Positions 25,919-36,377 are shown, counted from the first letter of the stretch. The stretch: DNA of 64,000 nucleotides from Rhizobium terrae (GCF_003425685.1 NZ_QJKM01000006.1:124001-188000); one strand, 5' to 3'. Notes: a model not told the origin generated them from the sequence alone. Translations and numbers: made by a program.

Positions 25919-27187
25919 CTAGAAACGCCCTTCCGCCTCGACGATGACGCTGGTCAGGCTGCCGGTCGCGGGGAAGAGCGGGATGAGGCAGGCCTGCAGC
26001 GCGTGATAGATATCGCCCTTGCCGGGGAAGAGCGTGTGGGCCGGGGCCATGTCTTCCGTCAATTCCTCGTGCCAGCCGCCGTTCCTATGGTCGATGAACC
26101 GGTTGGCGATCGTGCCCCAGATCAGCCGGTAGCTGTCCTCGTAAAAGCTGTCGGCCGGCAGAAGTTCGTTGAGGAAGTGGGCGGCACCCGCCGCCTCGCA
26201 CATCGGCCACCAGAGCTTGCTCACCTTGGCAGGCTTGTCGGCCCAGTCGAGCGTGTAGAAGAAGCCGCCCTTCTGCTTGTCCCAGCCGAGTGACATGGAC
26301 TGAACGAACAGCGCCTTGGCGGCTTCCGGCATCCAGGCGTGCTTCCGGCCGCCGAGCGACCAGAGCTGCAGGACGAGGCGCGACCATTCCAGCCAGTGGC
26401 CGGGCGTGGTGCCGGCCGGGCGGAACATCTCGTCGGGATGGTAATAATCCTTGTCGATCGACCAGTCCGGATCGAAATGCTCGGCAACCCGGAAACCGAC
26501 GCTGCCAGCGGAGCGGCGGATGACGAGGTCGGCAATGCTTTCCGCCTTGTCGAGATAGGCGGTTTCGCCGGTCGCCTCGTAGGCGGCCATCAGCGCTTCG
26601 GTCAGGTGCATGTTGGAGTTCTGGCCGCGATAACCGCCGCCGTCGATCGGCGACCAGTCGCGGGCGAATTCCTCGGCGATCGCGCCGTGCTTCGGTTCCC
26701 AGAACCTGGTTTCGAGAACCTCGGTGATATCGGCCAGCATCCGGTCGGCCAGCGGATGGCCGGCGACTTTTGCGGAGGCGGCGGCAAGCAGCACGAAGGC
26801 ATGGCCGTAGCCCTGCTTGTTGGGGTCGGCGGCGCCCTCGTCATTCACTTGCCAGAAATAACCGCCATGCTCCGCATCGCGATGGCATTCCCAAAGGTAT
26901 CGCATGCCGTGGTCGATGATGTCGCCCGAGCCGGGGCGGCCGAGAAGATAGCCGATCGAATAACAGTGAACCATGCGGGCCGAGGCGTGGATGCCGCGAA
27001 CTGGATTGGCGCCGCCGAGCGGGTTGCCTTGATCGTCGAGATCGAAGAAGCCGCCTTTCGGATTCATCGCCCGGTATTGGAAGAAGTCGAACAGACCGTT
27101 CGCCTGATCCATGAGCCAGCCTCGATGGTAGGGAAGGTTCGCCCAATGGGGCCCCGTGGTGGCCGCAGTCTGACCGTCATCGCTCAT
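25919..27187 (-). CDS. AGE-family sugar epimerase/isomerase (mannose isomerase-like)
   Basis: A 422-residue alpha6/alpha6-barrel enzyme of the N-acylglucosamine 2-epimerase family. Active-site blocks include GYRGQNSNMHLTEALMAAYE, TTPGHWLEWSRLVL and FPGKGDIYHALQA, whose histidines act in the ring-opening and proton-transfer steps in related YihS and mannose isomerases. Substrate may be mannose, glucose or a related aldose; N-acetyl sugars are less likely because the ATP-binding features of mammalian RnBP are not seen. It is a single-gene unit, divergent from metH, with no transporter next to it. Confidence 0.85.
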   Translation of the reverse strand: MSDDGQTAATTGPHWANLPYHRGWLMDQANGLFDFFQYRAMNPKGGFFDLDDQGNPLGGANPVRGIHASARMVHCYSIGYLLGRPGSGDIIDHGMRYLWECHRDAEHGGYFWQVNDEGAADPNKQGYGHAFVLLAAASAKVAGHPLADRMLADITEVLETRFWEPKHGAIAEEFARDWSPIDGGGYRGQNSNMHLTEALMAAYEATGETAYLDKAESIADLVIRRSAGSVGFRVAEHFDPDWSIDKDYYHPDEMFRPAGTTPGHWLEWSRLVLQLWSLGGRKHAWMPEAAKALFVQSMSLGWDKQKGGFFYTLDWADKPAKVSKLWWPMCEAAGAAHFLNELLPADSFYEDSYRLIWGTIANRFIDHRNGGWHEELTEDMAPAHTLFPGKGDIYHALQACLIPLFPATGSLTSVIVEAEGRF

Positions 27188-27318
27188 GAAAACCTCGGAA
27201 TCGTCGGGGTGGGTACGTTACTCAGAACGGCTATAACGTCCGGTCCGTTGCCTGTCATCGGCATTTTTAAATCGATTATCTGCCAGAGGCTTATCTGAGC
27301 GAGATGGAAGGTTATATA

Positions 27319-27340
27319 TTGACATAAAGATATCTTTATG
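27319..27340 (+). promoter_or_regulatory. metH promoter -35 and 18-bp palindromic operator (SahR-type)
   Basis: The perfect palindrome CATAAAGATATCTTTATG lies at 27323-27340 and overlaps a -35 hexamer TTGACA (27319-27324). The core ATAAAGATAT-n-TTTAT is shared with the operator in front of the ArsR-methyltransferase/metF operon at 58978-58999. A repressor bound here would block RNA polymerase. The palindrome also covers the first in-frame ATG of metH, which is why a later start is chosen. Confidence 0.75.
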
Positions 27341-27379
27341 CGGTTATTGAGGGAAATCGAAACGATGGAAGGGCGTGTC

Positions 27380-30300
27380 ATGTTCGACGAACTGTTTGGT
27401 CCCGAAGCCGCCAAGCGTGATGGCGCGGAGATCCTGGCCGCGCTGAAGGCTGCGGCGCGCGAACGCATCCTGGTCATCGACGGCGCCATGGGCACCGAGA
27501 TTCAGGGTCTCGGTTTCGACGAGGATCATTTCCGCGGCGATCGTTTCGCCGGTTGCGCCTGCCACCAGCAGGGCAACAACGACCTGCTCATCCTCTCGCA
27601 GCCCCAGGCGATCGAGGAGATCCACTATCGTTACGCCATGGCCGGCGCCGACATCATCGAGACCAACACGTTTTCCTCGACCCGCATCGCCCAGGCGGAC
27701 TATCAGATGGAGAATGCCGTCTACGACCTGAACCGCGACGGCGCGCGGCTGGCGCGGCGCGCGGCATTCAGGGCTGAAAAGGAAGACGGACGCCGCCGTT
27801 TCGTCGCCGGCGCCATCGGCCCGACCAACCGCACCGCCTCCATTTCGCCCGACGTCAACAATCCCGGTTACCGGGCAGTGACATTTGACGACCTGCGCCT
27901 TGCCTATGGAGAACAGCTCGACGGCCTGATCGACGGCGGCGCCGACATCATCCTGGTCGAGACGATCTTCGACACGCTGAACGCCAAGGCGGCGATCTTC
28001 GCCTGCGCAGAGCGGTTCGAGGCGAAGGGCATCCATCTGCCGGTGATGATCTCCGGAACGATCACCGACCTTTCCGGCCGCACGCTGTCCGGTCAGACGC
28101 CGTCGGCCTTCTGGTATTCGGTGCGGCATGCCAAGCCGTTCACGGTCGGCCTCAACTGCGCGCTCGGCGCCGATGCCATGCGGCCGCATCTGCAGGAACT
28201 GTCTGCCGTCGCGGACACCTTCATCTCGGCCTATCCGAATGCCGGCCTGCCCAACGAATTCGGCCGTTACGACGAGACGCCGGACGACATGGCGCGCCAG
28301 ATCCGCGGCTTTGCCGAGGAAGGCATCGTCAACGTGGTCGGCGGCTGCTGCGGCTCGACGCCGGAGCATATTCGCGCCATCGCCGATGCCGTCGCCTCTT
28401 TCGGACCGCGCGAAGTGCCGGAACACAAGTCGTTCATGGCGCTTTCGGGCCTCGAACCCTTCGTCTTCACCAAGGACGTGCCGTTCGTCAACGTCGGCGA
28501 GCGCACTAACGTCACGGGTTCGGCGAAATTCCGCAAGCTGATCACCGCCGGCGATTTCACGGCCGCGCTGGCGATCGCCCGCGACCAGGTGGAAAACGGT
28601 GCCGCCGTCATCGACATCAACATGGACGAAGGCCTGATCGATTCCGAGAAGGCGATGGTCGAGTTCGTCAATCTGATCGCTGCAGAGCCTGATATCGCCC
28701 GCGTGCCGCTGATGCTCGACTCATCGAAATTCGAGATCATGGAAGCGGGCCTCAAATGCGTCCAGGGCAAGGCGGTCGTCAACTCGATTTCCATGAAGGA
28801 GGGCGAGGAGAAGTTCATCGCCCAGGCGAAGCTCTTGCGCAACTACGGTGCGGCCGTCGTCGTCATGGCCTTCGACGAGCAGGGACAGGCGGACAGCTAC
28901 GAGCGCAAGGTGGCGATCTGCGAGCGGGCCTACAAGCTCCTGACGGAGGAGGCGGACTTCCCGCCGGAAGACATCATCTTCGATCCGAACATCTTCGCGG
29001 TGGCGACCGGTATCGAGGAGCATAACGCCTATGGTCTCGCTTTCATCCAGGCAACCAAGACGATCCGCGAGAAGATGCCGCTGGTGCATGTTTCGGGCGG
29101 CGTCTCGAACCTATCCTTCTCGTTCCGCGGCAACGAGCCGGTGCGCGAGGCGATGCATGCCGTGTTTCTTTACCACGCCATCCAGGCGGGCATGGACATG
29201 GGCATCGTTAATGCCGGTCAGCTGGCGATCTACGAAAACATCGAGCCGGAGCTGCGCGAGGCCTGCGAGGATGTCGTCCTGAACCGCCGTGACGACGCGA
29301 CGGAGCGCATGCTCGAAATCGCCGAGCGTTATCGCGGTGCAGGCAACAAGGAGAGCAAGGAAAAGGACCTCGCCTGGCGCGAATGGCCGGTCGAAAAACG
29401 CCTCTCGCATGCGCTCGTCAACGGCATCACCGAGTTCATCGATGCGGATACGGAAGAGGCTCGACTGATCGCCGACCGGCCGCTCAGCGTCATCGAAGGT
29501 CCGCTGATGGCCGGCATGAACGTGGTCGGCGATCTCTTCGGATCGGGAAAAATGTTCCTGCCGCAGGTGGTGAAATCCGCCCGCGTGATGAAACAGGCCG
29601 TCGCCGTGCTCCTGCCTTACATGGAGGAAGAGAAGCGGCTGAACGGCGGCGACCAGAGAAAATCGGCCGGCAAGGTGCTGATGGCGACCGTCAAGGGCGA
29701 CGTCCACGATATCGGCAAGAACATCGTCGGTGTCGTGCTCGCCTGCAATAATTACGAGATCATCGATCTCGGCGTCATGGTGCCGTCGACGAAGATCCTC
29801 GAGACGGCGGTCACCGAAAAGGTGGATATCATCGGGCTTTCCGGCCTCATCACCCCGTCGCTCGACGAGATGGCGCATGTGGCCTCGGAGATGGAGCGCC
29901 AGGGTTTCGACATCCCGCTGCTGATCGGCGGCGCCACCACCAGCCGTGTCCATACCGCCGTCAAGATCCATCCGCGTTACGATCGCGGCCAGGCGGTTTA
30001 TGTCAACGATGCGAGCCGTGCCGTCGGCGTGGTCTCCTCGCTGCTGTCGCCGGATGCCAAGGCGGGCTATGTCAGCACCGTCCGGGCGGAATATGCCAAG
30101 GTGGCTGCGGCGCATGCCCGGTCGGAGGCGGAGAAGACCCGCCTTTCGATCGCACGGGCTCGCGGCAATGCCGAAAAGCTCGACTGGTCGGATTACAAGC
30201 CCACCAAGCCGCAGTTCCTCGGCACCAAGGTTTTCGAGACCTACGATCTGGCGGAACTCGCCAGATACATCGACTGGACGCCGTTCTTCCAGACCTGGGA

Positions 30301-31153
30301 GCTGAAGGGCCGTTTCCCGGCGATCCTCGAAGACGAGAAGCAGGGCGAGGCCGCGCGCCAGCTCTATGCCGACGCACAGGCGATGCTGGAGAAGATCATC
30401 GCCGAAAACTGGTTCCGTCCGCGGGCGGTGATCGGCTTCTGGCCGGCCAATGCGGAGGGCGACGACATCCGTCTCTTTGCCGATGACAGCCGCGCAGAAG
30501 AGCTTGCGACCTTCTTCACGCTGCGTCAGCAGCTTTCGAAGCGCGACGGTCGTCCGAACGTGGCGCTGTCGGACTTCGTCGCGCCGCTCTCGACCGGCCT
30601 CGACGATTATGTCGGTGGTTTCGTCGTCACGGCGGGCATCGAGGAGGTGGCGATCGCGGAGCGCTTCGAGCGGGCGAACGACGACTATTCGTCGATCCTC
30701 GTCAAGGCGCTGGCCGACCGTTTTGCCGAAGCCTTCGCCGAATGCATGCACGAGCGGGTCCGCAAGGAGTTCTGGGGGTATGCGCCCGACGAGAATTTCT
30801 CCGCCGAAGAACTGGTTACCGAAGCTTATGGCGGCATTCGTCCCGCTCCGGGCTATCCGGCCCAGCCCGACCACACGGAGAAGGCGACGCTGTTCCGGCT
30901 CCTCGATGCGACCGCGGCGACGGGCGTGGAACTGACGGAGAGCTACGCTATGTGGCCGGGCTCGTCCGTCTCCGGCCTCTATGTCGGCCATCCGGCATCC
31001 TATTATTTCGGGGTGGCCAAGGTCGAACGCGATCAGGTCGAAGACTATGCCAGGCGCAAGGGCATGGCGATCGAGGAGGTCGAGCGCTGGCTCGGCCCCG
31101 TGCTGAACTACACGCCTTCCTCTCAGCAGGATGTGGTGGACGACGCGGCGTAA
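27380..31153 (+). CDS. metH: Cobalamin-dependent methionine synthase MetH
   Basis: A full-length 1257-residue enzyme that transfers a methyl group from methyltetrahydrofolate via cobalamin to homocysteine. Modules in order: homocysteine domain with zinc ligands in [11 protein letters not shown] and [11 protein letters not shown]; pterin domain with [20 protein letters not shown]12 cap and B12-binding domain with the cobalt-ligand motif [10 protein letters not shown] and the following [16 protein letters not shown]; and the S-adenosylmethionine activation domain with [12 protein letters not shown]. Start: the ATG at 27338 lies inside the operator; 27380 has GAAGGG six bases upstream and leaves room for a leader; 27365 is possible. 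A candidate SahR-like regulator and metF are at 59-60.9 kb. Confidence 0.95.
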   Translation: MFDELFGPEAAKRDGAEILAALKAAARERILVIDGAMGTEIQGLGFDEDHFRGDRFAGCACHQQGNNDLLILSQPQAIEEIHYRYAMAGADIIETNTFSSTRIAQADYQMENAVYDLNRDGARLARRAAFRAEKEDGRRRFVAGAIGPTNRTASISPDVNNPGYRAVTFDDLRLAYGEQLDGLIDGGADIILVETIFDTLNAKAAIFACAERFEAKGIHLPVMISGTITDLSGRTLSGQTPSAFWYSVRHAKPFTVGLNCALGADAMRPHLQELSAVADTFISAYPNAGLPNEFGRYDETPDDMARQIRGFAEEGIVNVVGGCCGSTPEHIRAIADAVASFGPREVPEHKSFMALSGLEPFVFTKDVPFVNVGERTNVTGSAKFRKLITAGDFTAALAIARDQVENGAAVIDINMDEGLIDSEKAMVEFVNLIAAEPDIARVPLMLDSSKFEIMEAGLKCVQGKAVVNSISMKEGEEKFIAQAKLLRNYGAAVVVMAFDEQGQADSYERKVAICERAYKLLTEEADFPPEDIIFDPNIFAVATGIEEHNAYGLAFIQATKTIREKMPLVHVSGGVSNLSFSFRGNEPVREAMHAVFLYHAIQAGMDMGIVNAGQLAIYENIEPELREACEDVVLNRRDDATERMLEIAERYRGAGNKESKEKDLAWREWPVEKRLSHALVNGITEFIDADTEEARLIADRPLSVIEGPLMAGMNVVGDLFGSGKMFLPQVVKSARVMKQAVAVLLPYMEEEKRLNGGDQRKSAGKVLMATVKGDVHDIGKNIVGVVLACNNYEIIDLGVMVPSTKILETAVTEKVDIIGLSGLITPSLDEMAHVASEMERQGFDIPLLIGGATTSRVHTAVKIHPRYDRGQAVYVNDASRAVGVVSSLLSPDAKAGYVSTVRAEYAKVAAAHARSEAEKTRLSIARARGNAEKLDWSDYKPTKPQFLGTKVFETYDLAELARYIDWTPFFQTWELKGRFPAILEDEKQGEAARQLYADAQAMLEKIIAENWFRPRAVIGFWPANAEGDDIRLFADDSRAEELATFFTLRQQLSKRDGRPNVALSDFVAPLSTGLDDYVGGFVVTAGIEEVAIAERFERANDDYSSILVKALADRFAEAFAECMHERVRKEFWGYAPDENFSAEELVTEAYGGIRPAPGYPAQPDHTEKATLFRLLDATAATGVELTESYAMWPGSSVSGLYVGHPASYYFGVAKVERDQVEDYARRKGMAIEEVERWLGPVLNYTPSSQQDVVDDAA

Positions 31154-31235
31154 GGCAGCGGGCGGGGTCGGCAACGAAACAACGAACGGGCATCTCGGGC
31201 GCCCTTTCCGTTTTTTGCTCGACCCAAAAATTTCT

Positions 31236-31321
31236 CGTCATGCTCGGGCTGGTCCCGAGCATCTATTCGCGCTGATCGTATTGGACTGGCTAAGATCCTC
31301 GGGACAAGCCCGAGGATGACG
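31236..31321. repeat. Palindromic intergenic element, copy B
   Basis: Arms 31236-31264 and 31293-31321 (29 bp) are inverted copies with 26 matching positions. Each arm folds around CTCGGG-ct-ggt-CCCGAG. It lies between convergent metH and the ABC ATPase gene and could act as a bidirectional terminator. It shares the CGTCAT ends and arm plan with copies A and C. Confidence 0.75.
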
Positions 31322-31372
31322 GCAGGAGTGTAAGAGGCTTCCCGCCCGATGATCACTCGCGCCGCCTGACGC

Positions 31373-32434
31373 TCAATCCCGGACGATCAGGAAATCGCTC
31401 GCGTTGAAGCGCAGCGTCACCGTTTCGCCCGGCTGCGGCAGGACGGCGTCGGGCGCGTTGAACATATCGAACGCAATCTGGTTGCCGCCGATATCGATCT
31501 TGGTGCGGATGACCGAGCCGAGGAAGTGCGACAATACCACGGTACCCGTCAGCGAAGTGTCGCCCTTGGCGCTTTCCGACAGCGAGCCGGCTTCCGGACG
31601 CAGCGCGATGGAAATCTTGTCGCCGCCTTTCAGCGCGCCGATCGATTCCTTCAGCTTGACGATGTTCTCGCCCACCTTGACGGTGTTCGCAGCCGGATCG
31701 GCGACGGTTGCGTCGATCATGTTGAGCGTGCCGACGAAGGAGGCGACGAAGCGGGTGGCCGGACGGTTGTAGATTTCCGACGGCGTGCCGATCTGGTCGG
31801 CGCGGCCGGCATTCATCACGACGATGCGGTCGGAGATCGACAGCGCCTCTTCCTGGTCGTGAGTGACGAATACCGTGGTAATACCGAGCTGGCTCTGGAT
31901 CTGGCGGATCTCTTCGCGCAACGACACGCGGATCTTGGCGTCGAGCGCCGAAAGCGGCTCGTCGAGCAGCAGGACCTGCGGCTTCGGGGCAAGCGCCCGG
32001 GCGAGCGCCACGCGCTGCTGCTGGCCGCCGGACATCTGGTAGGGATAGCGGTCGGCCAGGTGGTCCAGCCGGATCAGAGCCAGCATTTCCTTGACGCGCG
32101 CATCGATCTCGCTCTTCGGTTTGCCGGCGACCTTGAGGCCGAAGGCGACGTTATCGAAGACGTTCATGTTCGGGAAGAGCGCATAGGCCTGGAAGACCAT
32201 GCCGATATTGCGCTGGTTGGTCTTGAGCGTGTTCTGGTTCTTGCCGGCAATCGAGATAGCGCCGTCGGTCGGATTCTCGAAGCCGGCGATCATCCGCAGC
32301 ACGGTGGTCTTGCCGCAGCCCGACGGACCGAGGAAGGAGACGAACTCGCCCTTCTCGATCGACATGTTGAAATCCTTGACGACCTGGGTCTGCCCAAAAC
32401 TCTTTTTGATATGTTCGAGAACGAGGAACGACAT
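31373..32434 (-). CDS. ABC transporter ATP-binding protein, polyamine/iron type (PotA-like)
   Basis: A 353-residue cytoplasmic ATPase. Walker A GPSGCGKTT, signature MSGGQQQRVALARAL, Walker B VLLLDEPLSALD and the H-loop TTVFVTHDQEEAL are all intact, followed by a C-terminal TOBE domain (residues about 280-350: ISIALRPEAG ... VTLRFNASDFLIV). This is the CUT1/PotA subgroup that drives polyamine, iron and phosphonate importers. Last gene of a four-gene leftward operon: binding protein, two permeases, ATPase. Confidence 0.92.
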   Translation of the reverse strand: MSFLVLEHIKKSFGQTQVVKDFNMSIEKGEFVSFLGPSGCGKTTVLRMIAGFENPTDGAISIAGKNQNTLKTNQRNIGMVFQAYALFPNMNVFDNVAFGLKVAGKPKSEIDARVKEMLALIRLDHLADRYPYQMSGGQQQRVALARALAPKPQVLLLDEPLSALDAKIRVSLREEIRQIQSQLGITTVFVTHDQEEALSISDRIVVMNAGRADQIGTPSEIYNRPATRFVASFVGTLNMIDATVADPAANTVKVGENIVKLKESIGALKGGDKISIALRPEAGSLSESAKGDTSLTGTVVLSHFLGSVIRTKIDIGGNQIAFDMFNAPDAVLPQPGETVTLRFNASDFLIVRD

Positions 32435-32459
32435 TTTCGAAAATCCTTAAAGCTCGGGC

Positions 32460-33248
32460 TTAGGGCCGGGAGGAGGCCATCTTGCTGAAACGGGTGACGA
32501 GCTGCAGCAGGCCCATGGAGAACCAGGTTACCGCAAAGGCGATGATCGCCAGCGCCGAGGGCTCATAGGCCTTGTTGGCGCCGACGAGCTGCAGGTAGGG
32601 GCCGAAGGCCGGGCGGTTGAGAAGGGCGGCCATGGTGAACTCGCCCATGACGATCGCGAAGGTGATGAAGGCGCCGGAGAGCACGCCCGACATGACGTTG
32701 GGGAAGATGCAGCGGAACAGGATGGTCGGCCATCTGGCACCGAGAATTTCGGCAGCCTCCGTCAGCGTCCTGACGTCGATCGCCCGCATGGCGGTATCCA
32801 CGGAGCGGTACATGTAGGGGAGCGACAGCGTGATGTAGGAGAGCACGAGCAGCATGTTGGTGCCCTGGATCGAACCCGTGAAGGGGATCCAGGACGAGGA
32901 ATTGTAGAGGCGCAGGTAACCGAAGACGATGACGATCGCCGGGATGACCAGCGGCATCAGCGTGATGAACTCGACGACCGGGCGCATCTGCGGCAGGCGC
33001 AGCCGGACCCAATAGGCGGTCGGCACCACGAGCAGCATGCCGAAGACGATGGTGAACAGCGCCATCAGCATCGAAAAACCGAAGGTCTGCTGGAATTGGA
33101 CGTCGGAGAAGACCGACCGGTAGGCGTCGAAGGAATAGACGCCGCGGCGCATGCGCAGCGAAAATTCGAACGTGCCGATCAGCGGCACGAAGAAATAGAT
33201 GCAGCCGATGGCGATGGCGAACCAGGCGAGTGCCTTGCTTGTCTTCAT
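32460..33248 (-). CDS. ABC transporter permease, PotC-like
   Basis: A 262-residue inner-membrane protein with six hydrophobic spans: N-terminal ALAWFAIAIGCIYFFVPLIG, and the ATPase coupling loop TLTEAAEILGARWPTILFRC (EAA type). It pairs with the permease upstream (23 bp away) to form the channel. The ATG at 33248 follows CAGAGGGGCAGAC, a usable ribosome site. Confidence 0.9.
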   Translation of the reverse strand: MKTSKALAWFAIAIGCIYFFVPLIGTFEFSLRMRRGVYSFDAYRSVFSDVQFQQTFGFSMLMALFTIVFGMLLVVPTAYWVRLRLPQMRPVVEFITLMPLVIPAIVIVFGYLRLYNSSSWIPFTGSIQGTNMLLVLSYITLSLPYMYRSVDTAMRAIDVRTLTEAAEILGARWPTILFRCIFPNVMSGVLSGAFITFAIVMGEFTMAALLNRPAFGPYLQLVGANKAYEPSALAIIAFAVTWFSMGLLQLVTRFSKMASSRP

Positions 33249-33271
33249 GTCTGCCCCCTCACTTCTGCCCC

Positions 33272-34147
33272 TCACTTCTGCCAACGTTCGGCGCGCCTGC
33301 TGAGCAGGATGTAGAGGATATTGGATACGCCGGTGATGACGATCATGCCGAGCGCCAGCGCGTAACCGAGATTGGCATTGTGCAGCACGTCGCCACGGAT
33401 CTGGGCATAGAGCAGGATCGGCACGATGTTGAGCGAGGAGCCGGTCAGCGCATAGGCCGTGGCGATGGCGCCGAAGGCATTGGCGAAGAGGAGCAGCGAC
33501 GTGCCCATCAGGCTCGGCCAGAGGATCGGCAGCGCCACCATGCGCCAGTATTGCCAGGTCGAGGCGCCGAGGATTTCGGAAGCCTCGCGCCATTCCTTCT
33601 TCATTCCGTCCAGCGCCGGCGTCAGGATCAGCACCATCAGCGGGATCTGGAAGAACATGTAGGTGATGGTGAGACCGAAGAAGGACAGGATGTTGAAACC
33701 GGTCGCATAGAGATTGAAGCCGATCCAGTCGCGTAGCAGCACGGTCACGAGGCCGGTGCGGCCGAGGGTGGCCAGAAAGGCGAAGGCGAGCGGCACGCCG
33801 GCGAAGTTCGAGGCGACGCCGGAAAAGGTAAGCAGGCCGGAGCGGACCCAGCTCGGAACTCCGCCGAGCACGATCGCCCAGGCGAGGAAAAAGCCGATCA
33901 GCGCGCCGCCGAGGGCGGATGCCACCGAAACCCGGATCGAGATCCAGTAGGCGCTCATGATCGAGGGCGTAAAGAGATCGGCGATGTTCTTGAAGGTGAA
34001 CTGGCCGTCCGGGGTGAAGAAAGCGCCGGTCACGAGATAGAGCGTCGGCACGATGAGGAACATCAGCGCGAAGATCATGAACGGCGCGATGCCGAGCCAG
34101 TCGACGACGGTGCGGCGGTCGATGAAGGACGTGGAGGCGGTGCTCAT
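33272..34147 (-). CDS. ABC transporter permease, PotB-like
   Basis: A 291-residue inner-membrane protein, six to seven hydrophobic spans, with LGIAPFMIFALMFLIVPTLY at the first span and the coupling loop EWREASEILGASTWQYWRMV. The start at 34147 (MSTAST) is chosen because an in-frame ATG 25 codons upstream would begin inside the terminator-like hairpin that follows the binding-protein gene. The ribosome site is weak at either start. Confidence 0.88.
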   Translation of the reverse strand: MSTASTSFIDRRTVVDWLGIAPFMIFALMFLIVPTLYLVTGAFFTPDGQFTFKNIADLFTPSIMSAYWISIRVSVASALGGALIGFFLAWAIVLGGVPSWVRSGLLTFSGVASNFAGVPLAFAFLATLGRTGLVTVLLRDWIGFNLYATGFNILSFFGLTITYMFFQIPLMVLILTPALDGMKKEWREASEILGASTWQYWRMVALPILWPSLMGTSLLLFANAFGAIATAYALTGSSLNIVPILLYAQIRGDVLHNANLGYALALGMIVITGVSNILYILLSRRAERWQK

Positions 34148-34185
34148 GAGGCGCTGGTTTCTCGGGTGCAGGCTTCCGCCGGAGA

Positions 34186-34218
34186 GGGAAAACCTCCCCG
34201 CCACCGAGGGCGGGGAGG
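34186..34218 (-). terminator. Hairpin between binding-protein and permease genes (attenuator)
   Basis: On the minus strand CCTCCCCGCC-ctcggt-GGCGGGGAGG followed by TTTT, 16 bp after the binding-protein stop. It should limit read-through into the permease genes, as in the dipeptide-type operon at 9.5 kb. Confidence 0.75.
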
Positions 34219-34233
34219 CCAAATCTCAACGCA

Positions 34234-35337
34234 TTACTTGACGTTGGCGCCGACGGTCGCGTCCCACTTGGTGGTGATCGCGGTCTTGCCCTTGTCCTGT
34301 TCGGCAAGCGTCGGGAAAACGGCCTTTTCGTAAGCCGCTGCCGGCGGCAGGGCGTCGAGCAGGTTCTTCGGGATCTTGTTGTTCTTGGCAAGATCGTTGA
34401 AGCGGATCGGATGGCAGTAGCCCTTCAGCCAGCCGAGCTGGCCTTCGTCGGAATAGAGGAACTCCATCCAGAGCTTCGCAGCGTTCGGGTGCGGAGCAAA
34501 CGCGGAGATCGCCTGGACGTAGACGCCGGCGACGACGCCCGAGGCCGGTACGACGACTTCGACCGGCGGGTTGCCCTTGAGCGAGTCGCGCCAGGAAAGA
34601 CCGTTATAGTCCCAGGCGACGACGATCGGGGTGGAGCCTTGGGCGAGCGAAGCGGACTTGCCAATGACCGGAACGAAGTTGCCGGCCTTGTTGACTTCCG
34701 CGAAGTACTTGAGACCTGCTTCGCCAGCCTTTGCGGCGTCCTTCTCACCGGCGGCGAGGCCGGCGGCGTAGACGGCCTGAACGGCCTGGTTGGACGCGCG
34801 CGGGTCGCCGGCGAGCGCGACGGAGTTCGCGAATTCCGGCTTCTTCAGATCGGCCCAGTCCTTCGGGACGTTCTTGACGATGTCGGTATTCACGACGAAG
34901 GAGAGAACGCCGTAGTAGTCGCCGTACCAGTAACCTTCGGCATCCTTGGCGTCGGCCGGGATCGAATCCCAGGTGGAGACCTTGTAGGGCATCAGCAGGC
35001 CTTCGGCCTTGGCGGACGGGCCGAAGGAGAGGCCAACGTCGATCACGTCGGGCGCCTGCGGACCCTTGTTGCCCTTGTTGGCCTTGATGGCTTCGATTTC
35101 GTCGCCCGAACCGGCATCCGGGTTCAGTTCGTTGACTTCGATCCCGTACTTCGCCTTGAAGGCAGCGATCACTTCGCCATAGCCGCACCAGTTATGGGGC
35201 AGGGCGATCGTGGTCAGCGTGCCTTCCTTCTTCGCGGCAGCGATCAGCTCGGCGCTCGGCGCAGCGGCGGCAATGGCCGTCGAGGCAATGACGATGGCGG
35301 TCGTCAGGGAAAGAAGACGTTGGGTCCTGTTGAGCAC
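34234..35337 (-). CDS. ABC transporter substrate-binding protein, family 1 (PotD/2-AEP-like)
   Basis: A 367-residue periplasmic binding protein. Signal peptide: residues 1-26 (LLSLTTAIVIASTAIAAAAP). The mature chain starts AELIAAAKKEGTLTTIALPH and contains NPDAGSGDEIEAIKANKGNK and TPIVVAWDYNGLSWRDSLKG. It resembles binding proteins of iron(III), thiamine, spermidine and 2-aminoethylphosphonate importers; I cannot pick one. The neighbouring gene set suggests an amine or amino alcohol. First gene of the import operon; a perfect palindrome TGAGCA-tt-TGCTCA lies at 35431-35444, about 94 bp upstream, as a possible operator. Confidence 0.87.
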   Translation of the reverse strand: MLNRTQRLLSLTTAIVIASTAIAAAAPSAELIAAAKKEGTLTTIALPHNWCGYGEVIAAFKAKYGIEVNELNPDAGSGDEIEAIKANKGNKGPQAPDVIDVGLSFGPSAKAEGLLMPYKVSTWDSIPADAKDAEGYWYGDYYGVLSFVVNTDIVKNVPKDWADLKKPEFANSVALAGDPRASNQAVQAVYAAGLAAGEKDAAKAGEAGLKYFAEVNKAGNFVPVIGKSASLAQGSTPIVVAWDYNGLSWRDSLKGNPPVEVVVPASGVVAGVYVQAISAFAPHPNAAKLWMEFLYSDEGQLGWLKGYCHPIRFNDLAKNNKIPKNLLDALPPAAAYEKAVFPTLAEQDKGKTAITTKWDATVGANVK

Positions 35338-35486
35338 GGTATCCTCCTAAGGGTTCAGGTCGTGTGCCTGCGGTCGGTTCGGGGCGACTCGTAGAGCCAG
35401 TTTATGTATCGTATGTGACAGCTCGGAGCTTGAGCATTTGCTCATGAATCGCCCGGTTTGCCGGCATATTCGGGATCGCCCCTGAT

Positions 35487-36377
35487 TCACTCGGAGCGTG
35501 TTTGTCGGCCCGGCCGGCGGAAGAGACGGCTCCGCTCGAAAAGGCCTTCCAGAGAATTCATGCGTTCGCGGGTCTCCTCCCAGGTGGCGCTCTGGACCGC
35601 TTCGATCAGCGCCTCGACGACGAAGAGCGTGATGACGGAACTGTCCCAGGCGGATGGCGCTTCGATGCGCATCTTGAAGGTATGCTGCGCGTGTTTTGCG
35701 ACGGGCGAGGCCCATACGTCGGTGAACAAGACGATGACGACGCCGTTGGCCTTGGCGGCCTCCGCAAGCGTCGCCATCTCCTGCTCGTAGCGGCGGATAT
35801 CGAAGATCACCAGCACGTCGCCTGCAGCCATGTTCAGCACATGCTGAGGCCAGGAGCTGGAATTGTTGGAGATCAGCGTCGTCTTGGGACGGATGACCTG
35901 CATGTGCGTGAAGAAATATTCGGCCAAAGCCCCGGTGATGCGGCCACCGACGAAATAGATGCTGCGGCTGCGATCACGTAAAAGTGTGGCCGCACCCTCG
36001 AAAGTTGTCGTGTCGAGATCCGACAGCGTGTCGCGCAGGTTGGCGGTGATCGCATCGGCGAAGCGGTTGAGGATATGCGTGCCCGGCGCATTGGAAGCCC
36101 AGCGGTCGTGCTTGGCAATGGGGCCGGAAATCGTCGCCTCAAGTTCCTGGTGCAGATGCGACTGGAATTCCGGATATCCCTTGTAGCCAAGCTTCTGCAC
36201 CATGCGCGCAACCGTCGGCGTGGAAACGCCGGCGTTCTCCGCGATCACAGTGATGCTGCCGAGCCCCGACACCGGATAGTTCTCCAATAGGCTGTCGGCC
36301 AACTGTTTTTCCGCGCGCGTCAGGTTGTCGTAACGAACACGGATGACATCCGATACGGTGCGTGCTGTTGTTGGCAC
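35487..36377 (-). CDS. MurR/RpiR-family transcriptional regulator, GTG start
   Basis: A 296-residue protein. The N-terminal RpiR helix-turn-helix (LTRAEKQLADSLLENYPV; AENAGVSTPTVARMVQKLGY) covers residues about 18-85; the C-terminal SIS domain (about 125-260: IYFVGGRITGALAEYFFTHM; GDVLVIFDIRRY) senses a phosphosugar or related ligand. A longer frame to 36527 exists, but I choose the GTG at 36377: GGAGGG lies ten bases upstream and a good promoter (TTGACA, 17 bp, TTTAAC) ends at 36418. The gene is divergent from the gamma-glutamyl-type catabolic operon and upstream of the importer, so it probably controls both. Confidence 0.87.
   Translation of the reverse strand: MPTTARTVSDVIRVRYDNLTRAEKQLADSLLENYPVSGLGSITVIAENAGVSTPTVARMVQKLGYKGYPEFQSHLHQELEATISGPIAKHDRWASNAPGTHILNRFADAITANLRDTLSDLDTTTFEGAATLLRDRSRSIYFVGGRITGALAEYFFTHMQVIRPKTTLISNNSSSWPQHVLNMAAGDVLVIFDIRRYEQEMATLAEAAKANGVVIVLFTDVWASPVAKHAQHTFKMRIEAPSAWDSSVITLFVVEALIEAVQSATWEETRERMNSLEGLFERSRLFRRPGRQTRSE

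Noticed and set aside
29111..31174. A 687-codon open frame antisense to metH
   Set aside because: The plus strand encodes a full MetH with all modules; the antisense frame has only Arg/Asp/His-rich low-information sequence.
31160..31226. Terminator directly after metH
   Set aside because: There is a T-run (TTTTTT) near 31211 but the hairpin before it is short and interrupted; the palindromic element just downstream is a better candidate.
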